Below, piece after piece: positions 33,630-42,748 of a stretch of 64,000 nt of DNA; the stretch's first letter is position 1; every line of letters begins with the position of its first letter. The position numbers and the translations under genes are program-made. The DNA is from Pseudogymnoascus destructans (lineage: Eukaryota; Ascomycota; Leotiomycetes; Thelebolales; Thelebolaceae): assembly GCF_001641265.1 (NCBI RefSeq), contig NW_020167529.1, positions 769,001-833,000 of the forward strand. Reading direction: 5' to 3'. Under the pieces are notes generated by a model. The model did no database searches. It was not told the DNA's origin and saw nothing but the letters and a program-made list of their open reading frames with translations.

Positions 33630-36600
33630 ATGAAGAGGCCTAGTACAGACCAGCTATGCGCCACGACGGGCAGCATGCAACTATATGTGGTCGCTAAGAT
33701 ACAACAGCGACACCTCCGAGCAATGATTGACTCAGGAGCGACGGGCAACTTTATGACAAAGAAAGTAGCAGACACGCAAGGTTTCAAGACGCAATTGAAA
33801 ACCGAACCATACCCGTTAATGGTCGTAGATGGAGAGCCCATCTCGACTAATGAGGGAATGGTGACCCACGAAACGGTCCCATTGGAAATGGTCATGCTAC
33901 ACGGGCACAAGGAAACGATTCAGTTTGACATCGTGCACATGGACAACCATGCGTGCATCCTTGGTATGCCATGGCTCAAGAAACACAACCCCCAGATCGA
34001 CTGGTGGAACGAGAAAGTTGTGATGAGCCAGTGCGCGTGTGAACAACGGACGGACACGCGACAACGGGAGAAACCCTCCCAGGGCCGGAAGGAGTTATGT
34101 GCAACCTCCGAGCTCGATGACCTAGCCCAGGCATCCTCACCGACGAGTATACCGGTGGAGTACAAGGAATACGAGCAATTATTCCAGGAAGGCCCTAAGA
34201 ACGAGGCGCTTCCTAAGCACCAACCATGGGATCACGAGATACCTTTGGAGAAAGACAAGAGTCCACCGTTCGGACCAATATATCAGCTATCGGAAAAGGA
34301 GCTGAAGGTACTTAAGGAGTACATCGATGATAACCTAGCGAAAGGATTCATCAGACCATCCACATCACCAGCAGGAAGTCCGGTGCTTTTCATACCAAAG
34401 AAAGATGGCTCCCTACGGTTATGTGTGGACTATCGAGCGTTGAACAACATCACAATCAAGGACAGGTATGCCCTTCCGTTAATCAACGAACTACACGATA
34501 GATTTCAAGGAGCAAAGATCTTCAGTAAGCTAGATCTGCGAGGAGCATACAACCTGATCCGAATCAAGGCTGGGGAAGAGTGGAAAACAGCATTCCGCAC
34601 CCGCTATGGCCTATTCGAGTATCAAGTCATGCCCTTTGGGCTAACAAACGCACCCGCATCTATGCAACGACTGATGAATGATGCTTTGCACGAATACTTA
34701 GACATCTTTACCATTGTCTACCTAGACGATGTCCTGGTGTATTCAGCAACCAAGGAGGAGCATGTCAAGCATGTCAAACTCGTCCTGAAGAAACTAAAGG
34801 AGTACAGCTTACTCCTCAAACCAGAGAAGTGCGAGTTCCATAAAAACCAAGTCGAATTCTTGGGTTACATTATTGGAACGCATGGCATCAAGATGGACCA
34901 AGCAAAAGTAACGGCAGTGTTGGAATGGCCAACACCGACCATGGTCAAGGAAGTGCAAGCCTTCCTAGGCTTCGCCAACTTCTACCGAAGATTCATCTCG
35001 GGATATTCCAAGGTAGCTCAACCACTCACGGAGCTTACCAGAAAGGATCTCGAATTCAAATGGACGGACAAGGCAGAGGCTGCTTTCCAGGAACTTAAGA
35101 CGAAGTTCACGGAAGCACCTATCCTTGCTACATTTGACCCTGCAAAGAAGATCATCCTCGAAACGGACTCTTCTGACTTCGCAATTGGAGCATGTCTGAA
35201 TCAACCAGACGAGAACGGTAGGTTCAAACCAATCGCATACTACTCTAGGAAACTGTCACCCGCGGAACTCAATTACGACATCCACGACAAGGAGCTACTG
35301 GCTATTGTCGTTGCCTTTGAGCAGTGGCGAGTATATCTTGAGGGATCCACCTACCCTGTGCAGGTATGGACGGATCACAAGAACCTCATATACTTCACCA
35401 CGACCAAGGTTTTAAACCGCAGACAAGTCCGCTGGGCAGAAACCCTCGCAGCCTACAACTTCACGATAACCTATCGCAAGGGCTCTGAGAATGCAAGAGC
35501 AGACGCTCTCAGCAGACGGACCAACTACGCCGGCCCAAAGGAAGAAAGACCTAGAGCAATTCTGAAGAAAACAGATGCAGGAATACAGTACAACGAGTTA
35601 CTAGCGACGATCTCAGTCATTGAAGATACAGAACTCGAGGAAAGACTCAAGAAAGCTTACGCAACAGACGAATGCGCCAAGCGAGTCTTGTCCAAAGTCG
35701 AAGGCGACTTCACCATCGACAAACAAGGATTGATTCGATACAAAGGGTTAGTGTATGTCCCAAGTCAAATGAGACGCCCGCTGGTGCAAGAACAACACTC
35801 GTTACCAGCACACGGTCATCAGGGAGTAACACGAACCTTCGAACGAATCACTCGACACTACTACTTCCCAGGTATGAGGAAGCAGGTAGAGACAGTGGTA
35901 AGAGAGTGCGACATTTGCAGCAAGTCAAAATCCAATAGGCATCTGCCATACGGACAACTCAAGTCGACACCAGTACCAAAAGGAGTGTGGAAATCAATAG
36001 CTTTGGACTTCATCGTCAAGCTTCCACCCTCCAAGGACCCGTTAACAGGAATAGAATACGACTCTATCCTCGTCATCACGGAAAGACTCACGAAATATGG
36101 GAAGTTTATACCATATCTAGAAGCTAGCGACGCCGAGGCGCTCGCATATACCTTCATTCGAGTCATATTAGCCGATCATGGGATGCCAGAAGAAATCATC
36201 TCAGATAGAGACAAGCTCTTTACTTCGAAATTCTGGAAATCATTGATGGCGCTACTGGGAACAAATCATAAGCTATCAACAGCTTTTCATCCCCAGACAG
36301 ACGGCCAAACAGAAAGATTAAATCAGACCCTTGAACAGTACCTGCGAAGCTATGTCAATCATCAACAGGATAACTGGGTTCAGATCTTACCCATCGCACA
36401 GTTTGCATATAACAGCGCGATGACAGAAGCAACGAAAGTCTCACCGTTCTTTGCCAATTATGGCTACCAGCCAGAAGCATATAGGCAACCAAGACCGGAT
36501 GAATCACGAGCTGAACAAGCCCTGATCGTGGTGGAACAACTGAAATCGTTCCACGAACAACTTGCGACGGACATCCAATTCTTAAATGAACGATCCGCCG

Positions 36601-37127
36601 CATACGCAAACAAGAAGCGCAGTATGGAACCTGCCTTCAAGGAGGGGGATAAAGTATACCTACTCCGGAAACATATCAAAACGAAACGACCAAGCACAAA
36701 GTTGGACTTCAAGAAATTGGGACCATTCAAAATATTGAACAAAGTCAGCTCAGTTAATTACAGACTGCAGCTACCCAGGAAGTCTAGACTACACCCGGTA
36801 TTTCATGTCTCACTACTGGAACCAGCAAGAGGAAATACCCCAATTGCGACCGACACCGAACTCCAACCCGAGAATGAGATAATCGAATATGAGGTCGAAG
36901 CGATCCTAGACAGAAGGTTAGTAAGACGTCGAGAAGAGTTTTTGATAAAATGGGAAAATTACGAACCTACGGATAATTCGTGGGAACCAACAAGGAACAT
37001 CAGCAAAGAACTGCTGGAGGAATATCGACGCCGCCATCCGCCAGCCATTGATCCCAAGATGCAGGGGAGTAGGCCAGTGGATCGGAGGAAGCGAGGGTCC
37101 CGGTCACAGACGAGGAGGCAGCGCTAA
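33630..37127 (+). CDS. Ty3 Pol polyprotein: protease, RT, RNase H, integrase, chromodomain (1165 aa)
   Basis: Intact frame. In order: aspartic protease DSGATGNF (about residues 34-41) and ILGMPWL; reverse transcriptase with LDLRGAYNLIRI, FGLTNAPASMQ and YLDDVLVYS; RNase H with ETDSSDFAIGACL and DHKNL; integrase with an HHCC zinc finger (HGHQG...CDICSKSK) and catalytic Asp-Asp-Glu in ALDFIVKLP, IISDRDKLF and TDGQTERLNQTLEQYLR; and a C-terminal chromodomain (YEVEAILDRRLVRRREEFLIKWENY). The chromodomain puts it among chromoviruses, which read histone marks when they integrate. The start at 33630 is the first ATG of the frame; expression may depend on frameshifting or an internal start. The last 127 nt overlap the antisense ORF. 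Confidence 0.93.
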   Translation: MKRPSTDQLCATTGSMQLYVVAKIQQRHLRAMIDSGATGNFMTKKVADTQGFKTQLKTEPYPLMVVDGEPISTNEGMVTHETVPLEMVMLHGHKETIQFDIVHMDNHACILGMPWLKKHNPQIDWWNEKVVMSQCACEQRTDTRQREKPSQGRKELCATSELDDLAQASSPTSIPVEYKEYEQLFQEGPKNEALPKHQPWDHEIPLEKDKSPPFGPIYQLSEKELKVLKEYIDDNLAKGFIRPSTSPAGSPVLFIPKKDGSLRLCVDYRALNNITIKDRYALPLINELHDRFQGAKIFSKLDLRGAYNLIRIKAGEEWKTAFRTRYGLFEYQVMPFGLTNAPASMQRLMNDALHEYLDIFTIVYLDDVLVYSATKEEHVKHVKLVLKKLKEYSLLLKPEKCEFHKNQVEFLGYIIGTHGIKMDQAKVTAVLEWPTPTMVKEVQAFLGFANFYRRFISGYSKVAQPLTELTRKDLEFKWTDKAEAAFQELKTKFTEAPILATFDPAKKIILETDSSDFAIGACLNQPDENGRFKPIAYYSRKLSPAELNYDIHDKELLAIVVAFEQWRVYLEGSTYPVQVWTDHKNLIYFTTTKVLNRRQVRWAETLAAYNFTITYRKGSENARADALSRRTNYAGPKEERPRAILKKTDAGIQYNELLATISVIEDTELEERLKKAYATDECAKRVLSKVEGDFTIDKQGLIRYKGLVYVPSQMRRPLVQEQHSLPAHGHQGVTRTFERITRHYYFPGMRKQVETVVRECDICSKSKSNRHLPYGQLKSTPVPKGVWKSIALDFIVKLPPSKDPLTGIEYDSILVITERLTKYGKFIPYLEASDAEALAYTFIRVILADHGMPEEIISDRDKLFTSKFWKSLMALLGTNHKLSTAFHPQTDGQTERLNQTLEQYLRSYVNHQQDNWVQILPIAQFAYNSAMTEATKVSPFFANYGYQPEAYRQPRPDESRAEQALIVVEQLKSFHEQLATDIQFLNERSAAYANKKRSMEPAFKEGDKVYLLRKHIKTKRPSTKLDFKKLGPFKILNKVSSVNYRLQLPRKSRLHPVFHVSLLEPARGNTPIATDTELQPENEIIEYEVEAILDRRLVRRREEFLIKWENYEPTDNSWEPTRNISKELLEEYRRRHPPAIDPKMQGSRPVDRRKRGSRSQTRRQR

Positions 37128-37614
37128 CTGCCTGTTCCTCAGCCTCAACAGCGTCACGCTTCTCAGCAGCCACACGTTCGGCCTCCTCTGCCGCATCAAG
37201 CTCGTCGAGGGTTTTCAAACCTCGCCGGAGCATATCTTTACCACGGGTTCGGATGAGGCGTTTCTGCTTCCGCAGACGAAGTAACTTCGAAAGGGTTTCT
37301 TCCTCTTCGCGATCCAGGCGATCCTCCTCCCGTTCGAGCTTCACCCAGTCGGGATGCTCAGGACCCATACAGTCACACTTTTCTTTCAAGTTGCGACGAA
37401 CGCACTCGGCGCACCGCCGTGAATCATTTGGAGACGACACGCAAGTAATGTTTCGCCTCACGCAGTTCGAGCAAGAATCCATTTCGGGTAGTTCGTATCC
37501 GTGGTTCTTTATTCGACGGACAAGATCGTTGCGTTCCTGGAGTTTGCGGGCAGTGTCAGTAGGCATGTTGCATGTTGAAGGACTCGCTGAGGAGCAGCAG
37601 AGTCCCAGGGACAT
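37000..37614 (-). CDS. Antisense ORF in the chromovirus with Zn2Cys6-like cluster and coiled coil (204 aa)
   Basis: Lies between pol and the 3' LTR, opposite to pol, and overlaps its last 127 nt. The start is either the ATG at 37614 or the one at 37566 (MPTDTARKLQERN); the second lies about 97 nt inside the 3' LTR boundary. Residues 48-80 have Cys spacing C-x2-C-x6-C-x9-C-x2-C-x8-C, which is that of the fungal Zn2Cys6 binuclear cluster, with Arg-Arg after the second Cys. A strongly charged segment follows (LEREEDRLDREEEETLSKLL), predicted coiled coil, then an Ala/Ser-rich tail. No frameshift or stop breaks it. Transcription would have to come from the 3' LTR in antisense. Whether it is expressed, and its role, are unknown; a DNA- or RNA-binding accessory protein is an inference. 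Confidence 0.6.
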   Translation of the reverse strand: MSLGLCCSSASPSTCNMPTDTARKLQERNDLVRRIKNHGYELPEMDSCSNCVRRNITCVSSPNDSRRCAECVRRNLKEKCDCMGPEHPDWVKLEREEDRLDREEEETLSKLLRLRKQKRLIRTRGKDMLRRGLKTLDELDAAEEAERVAAEKRDAVEAEEQAVSAASSSVTGTLASSDPLAYSPASWDQWLADGGVDIPPAVLC

Positions 37615-37662
37615 GGACGTACTTATAGGATTCGAGACGAATGCCCAGGGGAAGGGAGCGAG

Positions 37663-38137
37663 TGTTACGACGGAACAAGAAGGCTGGCCAACTACAGGAC
37701 AGGAAGGAGGGAGGTCGCATGAGACCGGCCCTGGTACCTGGAGGGGCAGCGGGGAATAGTAGTTCCGAAAGTATCACGTGACGGACTCGCAGGATGATGA
37801 GAAGAGTCCTAAGAGTCCAGGACTCCGAGGACTCGAGTGAGTTCCCAGGAGTCCACTAGGCACGTGATGGACTCGCAGGATGATGAGAAGAGTCCTAAGA
37901 GTCCAGGACTCCGAGGACTCGAGTGAGTTCCCAAGAGTCCACTAGGCACGACGCCACTATATAAGTAGATAGTAGTTCCTTAGATAGGAGCTTTGTGCTC
38001 AACTCAATACAGTATTTGTTATATACTAGTAACGTGTTACTTGAAGCCTTTGTGTCTGATCCCCTGCCTCCTCTGATAAGTAAACCTTTACGCAAGAGAA
38101 CCTCTGTGTCTTCTATCGTTTAGAAGTCAGCGTTACA
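37663..38137 (+). repeat. 3' LTR of the young chromovirus
   Basis: 475 bp, aligned without gaps to the 5' LTR at a constant offset of 6516. It carries the same pair of 86-bp units and TATA box. Confidence 0.92.
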
Positions 38138-38997
38138 TAGTCGCTGTCACTCTTCATGGCGAGAGGAGGGCCGACGGCTGTGGGGGACGGTGAGCATCAC
38201 GTGGTGACTTATTAATCATGACAGGGTAGAATTTTCATTACGGTCAAATTACAGGGTATAATTTTCATTTACCGTTAAAAGTTTTGTTAGTAGATCTAGA
38301 GATGGCAGGGGGTAAGGCAGGGGTTAGGGCATAGGTACACGTAGGCTTGTTTGTATCTTTTGAACATGTTGAAATTCTTCCTATAGTATTTTTTATGTAG
38401 GAAATTCATACTCTTTCTATAACTACAATGCATCACCTTACTCACGATAAGCAACTCTAGTGCTCTGTCCTTCGCCTCTAAATTAGGAGTTCTAGCAAAT
38501 AGCAGAGAACCTAGGCTGTATAGAGCAGCAGGCATGGTATGCCTGCTATGGGCCTCCAACTGCAAAAAAGAGGTTAGGTAGGCCACTTATCTTATCTGAC
38601 AATCAAGTTGACGAGGTTATTGAGTTTATAAGCTCTTCTTGTTAGAATAGGCATATGCTATATACGAAGGTTATAGAGCTTCTAGAAATTCCATGCTCAT
38701 GGCTTGTACTTACCTAGGCTCTCTTAGTAAGAGGGTATAATAGAAGTGAGTATTCCCATCTATCTACTACTATAAATACTAATAAGATCTAGGGATTGCT
38801 ATGCGAAAGCCAATTATTTCCGAGACAAATCGACGAAAGCAACTTAAGTAGGCCATTACCTATAGAAGCTAGATACGGAATGACTAGGATAGAACCTTTG
38901 GACTAACGAGACGTAGGTGACAGGTGGGCATTATACTCGTACGTAGGTAACCTAGAAGGCAGGGGAAATGTGGGATGATACGTGTGTTATAGATAGA
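38138..38997. other. Repeat-derived spacer, no supported gene
   Basis: AT-rich. A 96-codon minus ORF at 38296..38586 has no recognisable domain. Two near-copies of ACAGGGTATAATTTTCATTA and a similar ACAGGGTAGAATTTTCATTA occur at about 38220-38270. I see no coding gene. Confidence 0.45.
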
Positions 38998-39376
38998 GTG
39001 TAAGGACACAGGGCACCCAGCTCACAGTAATAGCATATGAGAGTGCGAGTCGGAGGCTAAACGGATGCTATCCTATAGGTCTACTATGAAGGATACAAAA
39101 AAGATGAAGAGAGGAACCCCCGTTGTGTAAGGATGCCAAAGCCCTCAGTGATGGAAAGCATCGGAGACGGGCAGGTTACGGTCACGTGGGGAGCATTAGG
39201 GTAGGTTATCCGAGTCGGACCCGTTTCGGGTACTTAAGGAAATTGACTCAACGGGGGTTCCTCTCTTCATCTTTTTTGTATCCTTCGTAGTAGACCTATA
39301 GGATAGCATCCGTTTAGCCTCTGACTCGCACTCTCATATGCTATTACTGTGAGCTGGGTGCCCTGTGTCCTTACAC
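38998..39376. repeat. 129-bp inverted repeat around a copy of a local 125-bp unit
   Basis: The left arm (38998..39126, starting GTGTAAGGACACAGGGCACC) is matched by its reverse complement at 39249..39376 with few changes. The 122-bp loop (about 39127..39248) is an inverted copy of the unit found in plus orientation at 39377.. and 39985.. (shared CCGAAACGGGTCCGACTCGG on the other strand). The whole is able to form a large hairpin. Confidence 0.75.
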
Positions 39377-39395
39377 GTTGGGTCAATCTCCTTAA

Positions 39396-39870
39396 TGTAA
39401 CGCTGACTTCTAAACGATAGAAGACACAGAGGTTCTCTTGCGTAAAGGTTTACTTATCAGAGGAGGCAGGGGATCAGACACAAAGGCTTCAAGTAACACG
39501 TTACTAGTATATAACAAATACTGTATTGAGTTGAGCACGAAGCTCCTATCTAAGGAAATACTATCTACTTATATAGTGGCGTCGTGCCTAGTGGACTCTT
39601 GGGAACTCACTCGAGTCCTCGGAGTCCTGGACTCTTAGGATTCTTCTCATCATCCTGCGAGTCCGTCACGTGCCTAGTGGACTCCTGGGAACTCACTCGA
39701 GTCCTCGGAGTCCTGGACTCTTAGGACTCTTCTCATCATCCTGCGAGTCCATCACGTGATACTTTCGGAACTACTATTCCCCGCTGCCCCTCCAGGTACC
39801 AGGGCCGGTCTCATGCGACCTCCCTCCTTCCTGTCCTGTAGTTGGCCAGCCTTCTTGTTCCGTCGTAACA
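39396..39870 (-). mobile_element. Solo LTR of the young chromovirus family
   Basis: 475 bp, reverse orientation, same length and sequence family as the LTRs at 31147 and 37663, including both 86-bp units. The 5-bp duplication CTTAA is on each side (39391-39395 and 39871-39875). LTR-LTR recombination must have removed the internal part after insertion. It shows the family has been active more than once here. Confidence 0.93.
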
Positions 39871-40026
39871 CTTAAGTACCCGAAACGGGTCCGACTCAGC
39901 TAACCTGCCTTCACTCTCACCATGTGACTGTAACTTGTCCGACTCAGATACCTTCCGTCACTGAGGGAGAGGGACCCCGTTGGGTCAATCCCCTTAAGTA
40001 CCCGAAACGGGTCTGACTCGGCTAAC

Positions 40027-40782
40027 TGTTGAACACATAATTGGAGTTTGACGACTTGATTGAAAAACTATGGGGGGCGAAGCCCCTATATATACACAGT
40101 TGGTATACAGGCTACGCATGTGCAGCGTACTACCAGGAATGCAGTTCCAACACGCCCCTTATGCTGTACTGTGTTGCCTCTGCAACAGCGCCCCTGCTTC
40201 TAGTTCCTCTAAACCCAAGTCTCTGCCTATCCCTCTTTCCTAGCCCATCCTATCCACAGTATGACCGCGCTCGCTACCCGCTACCTGCGCACCATCGCTA
40301 TGGTGGTGTTAACCGCTTGCGCACCCTCATGGTGTCGAATCTGGCTGGTCTGTCCCGGCTACGCCTCGATCAATGAGGTTCAGTTGACCCAAAACTGAAG
40401 TTCCGACAGTTATCCCTAGCTCCTGTTCAAAGTAGTCGCTTGCTTGGTGTGCCCTGCACTCGTCTTATACTCGGTGCTGCTTCCGCTGTGTAGTTGGTGG
40501 TTATGAGCAAAGGCTTTCCGTAATGGCGATAAATACGCTCCACTCGTACGCCTATCGTACAACATAGCTGCTCTCTCCCTGCGAGAGCTATGAGGGAAGC
40601 CGTCAATTATGTGTCTTTGGCGCAGCGCGTCGTGCGCTAAACCCGGGCTCATAACCTGTTGAACACATAATTGGAGTTTGACGACTTGATTGAAAAACTA
40701 CGGGGGGCGAAGCCCCTATATATACACAGTTGGTATACAGGCTACGCATGTGCAGCGTACTACCAGGAATGCAGTTCCAACA
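40027..40782 (-). mobile_element. Copia-type TRIM (miniature LTR retrotransposon, 756 bp)
   Basis: Two direct 126-bp repeats (40027..40152 and 40657..40782) that differ at one visible site (T/C in the G-tract context) enclose 504 bp. On the minus strand the LTR starts TGTTGGAACTGC and ends TTCAACA, the pattern of fungal copia LTRs, and the next bases GGTTATGAGCCCGGG match the initiator-tRNA-type primer site of copia elements. A purine run AAGGGGCG stands before the other LTR. The 5-bp duplication CTAAC is at 40022-40026 and 40783-40787. A TATATATA box lies within each LTR. The inner 504 bp have no gag or pol domain. Confidence 0.9.
40416..40652 (-). other. 78-codon ORF inside the TRIM element
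   Basis: Starts with an ATG that lies within the primer-site motif (MSPGLAHDALRQRH...) and runs through half of the internal region. No domain is recognised. It is rich in Arg, Ser and His, and could be chance. Listed because it is the only ORF starting at the expected place in the element. Confidence 0.25.
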
Positions 40783-41050
40783 CTAACCTGCCTTAACTCT
40801 TATCATGTGACCATAACCTGCCCGACTCAGATCCTTTCCGTCACTGAGGGAAGGCATCCTTACATAGAGTATAACGGAGGAAGTGAGACAACCCCCTATT
40901 TACTATGGTATTTACTTATATATCTCTAGCGGACAAGATAATTATCTAGAGCACATGTCCTATGATCAGCTCCGTGTGGCTGTTGCAGACGCAGGGAGCC
41001 CCGGCCGGATCCACCGACAAAACTTTTGAACAACACCTCCGTATAGTTTA

Positions 41051-41209
41051 CTATCCCCCCCCTGAATGATTGTCACCATCCAGTATTTTGTCAAAAGGCT
41101 GCTAGTGATCTCATCTTATTTACGCCTTTTTACCTAAACCGATCGCTATAAGTGGGTTTCCACAAACTTCCAAATAGCGGGTCGTTACAATCATTCAGGG
41201 GGGGGATAG
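41051..41209. mobile_element. 159-bp MITE with poly-C terminal inverted repeats
   Basis: The left end CTATCCCCCCCCTGAATGAT and the inverted right end are the same for at least 23 bp, each next to TA (41049-41050 and 41210-41211). TA duplication and size point to a Tc1/mariner-type MITE. No coding content. The ends differ from those of the pogo-like element, so another transposase must move it. Confidence 0.82.
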
Positions 41210-41330
41210 TAGATGGATGTCGTTGGTGCCAAATATAGAACAGCCTTGCGATCCTAGTCCAAGCCACTCAGGGGATAGTGGCCCTTCAAACGACCCTCCC
41301 GTCGTCTCCCGTAGTCGCACCCCTGTCCCT

Positions 41331-41523
41331 GTCATGTCATGTCATGTCATGTCATGTCACTGTCGCTGTCAGAATGTTCAACTTTTGGTACTTTGACCAC
41401 ACTCTGTATGTCACTCTCTCTACCTCGCCATAATTGACGCTTACACGCTTACACGCTTACACGCTTACACGCTTACACGCTTACACGCTCACACGCTCAC
41501 ACGCTCACACGCTCACACGCTGG
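41331..41523. repeat. Microsatellites (CATGT)n and (ACGCTTAC/ACGCTCAC)n
   Basis: A run of CATGT units at about 41333-41358, then about eleven 8-bp units ACGCTTAC changing to ACGCTCAC at about 41437-41522. A sharp switch of unit type within one array suggests two expansion events. Confidence 0.8.
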
Positions 41524-42748
41524 CACACGCACCGCTGACGCTGTAAACTCCATCTATACCTACGGTGCATGCTGCTTACTGCTTCTCATGCCTCACACTG
41601 TCGATTCGACACCACAGACCCTTATCGTACGTTCTAACAAGGTACTTCCACCACCACCCAAGAAACGCGGGTTGCAAAGTACCCACTCAGTGCATGTACT
41701 CTATTCTGCACCTCATCCTCCCCTCAATCCCCACTACAATCTATAATCTAAAATAGCCGCAGTTGTAGTCGATATTTTACGAATTACTGCATACCTATTC
41801 TAAATATGCTCACATTTCTCTTGGCTTGCAACACAAGGGCCGAGGTCGAGTACCACGTTGAGTAAACTACTCTACTCTGTATGCAGTACACTCTGTACAG
41901 TCCTGAACAAAAGTAACAAACCACAAGGGACACTTATCATCACACACGGATCCTAGATCCTAGCTCTGTACAAGGTACGCATAGTACTGTATTGTACTCT
42001 ACATTCTTTGCTTTGCGTCTGCGGACTAACCATCTCTATTCATCTTAGCATGGTCTTATTTAAGACGCGTTTAAGCGCCGAAGAATACCGCCTATACACC
42101 AATCGCGATCCTCACCACACCAAAACATCCCAACATCCCCCTCTTACTCGCCCTCATCTTCACCCTCACCAATGGACAAATCCAGGGATCTAAGGTAGGA
42201 ACCCAAAAAATCTCTCTTGATCTGATTCTCCCCAACATCACCCTCCCCACCCCTCCTCCTCCTACCCCCCACCCCTCCCTCCTCCTACCCCCCCACCCCT
42301 CCCTCCTCCTACCCCCCCTCCCCCCCTCATCCGGGCATCGTTACACCCCATCGCCCGGTACATATCTTTCTTTTTTGGCCAAGGCTCGGTGGTGAAAAGT
42401 AAGGATCCCAAAGAGACTCGCCTTCTTTTTCCTCTCTCCATACTACCTCTCCAATACTTGCCACCCTATCTCTTTCCTTCCTTCCGTTCAAAATCGTTCA
42501 GCAGTGCGCAGCAGCGCCCCCAGATGTCCGCTTATTTCTGGTAATACCGCCGCAATTGCATTGTATTCAATCAATCTTCCTTGTCTCTGTGACATTCTTA
42601 GTAACATTCTGGATCTGCGTTCCGCCCTCACTATCTGTTCTTCCTCTTCCATTCGTCGAGCTCCGAGTATCTATTCCCGTGGGGCTGAAGGAGGCTATCC
42701 CGCCTCGGTCTTCCTTCGTTATCGAAATAAAGTCTCCAATCGCCCAGA
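41524..42748. promoter_or_regulatory. Intergenic and promoter region of the C2H2 gene
   Basis: No gene is seen up to the C2H2 start codon. A strong pyrimidine tract with tandem CCCCACCCCTCCCTCCTCCTAC units lies at about 42235-42325, and CT-rich stretches go on to about 42490, as is common in long fungal promoters and leaders of regulatory genes. Confidence 0.45.

Larger units (their letters stand above)
31147..38137 (+). mobile_element. Young Ty3 chromovirus LTR retrotransposon (about 7.0 kb)
   Basis: Two 475-bp direct LTRs (31147..31621 and 37663..38137) look nearly identical by eye: I noted one difference, T versus C at LTR position 9. They start TGTTACGA and end GCGTTACA, and the 5-bp duplication TAGTC stands at 31142-31146 and 38138-38142. 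Gag (31668..33287) and an uninterrupted 1165-codon Pol (33630..37127) lie between. Near-identity of the LTRs means recent insertion. An antisense ORF occupies the space between Pol and the 3' LTR, which is unusual. Confidence 0.95.
39377..40870 (+). repeat. Two plus-strand copies of a 125-bp unit, each split by an insertion
   Basis: The unit reads TTGGGTCAATCCCCTTAAGT...CGAAACGGGTCYGACTC...TAACCTGCC...CATGTGAC...CCGTCACTGAGGGA. Copy one runs 39377..39395 and resumes at 39871 after the solo LTR. Copy two runs from about 39983..40026 and resumes at 40783 after the TRIM element. A third copy, inverted, is the loop at 39127..39248. Copies are about 80-90 % alike by eye. Confidence 0.7.

Noticed and set aside
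41331..41523. CRISPR-like array from the regular 8-bp units
   Set aside because: There are no spacers; the units are directly adjacent, as in a microsatellite, and the genome is eukaryotic.
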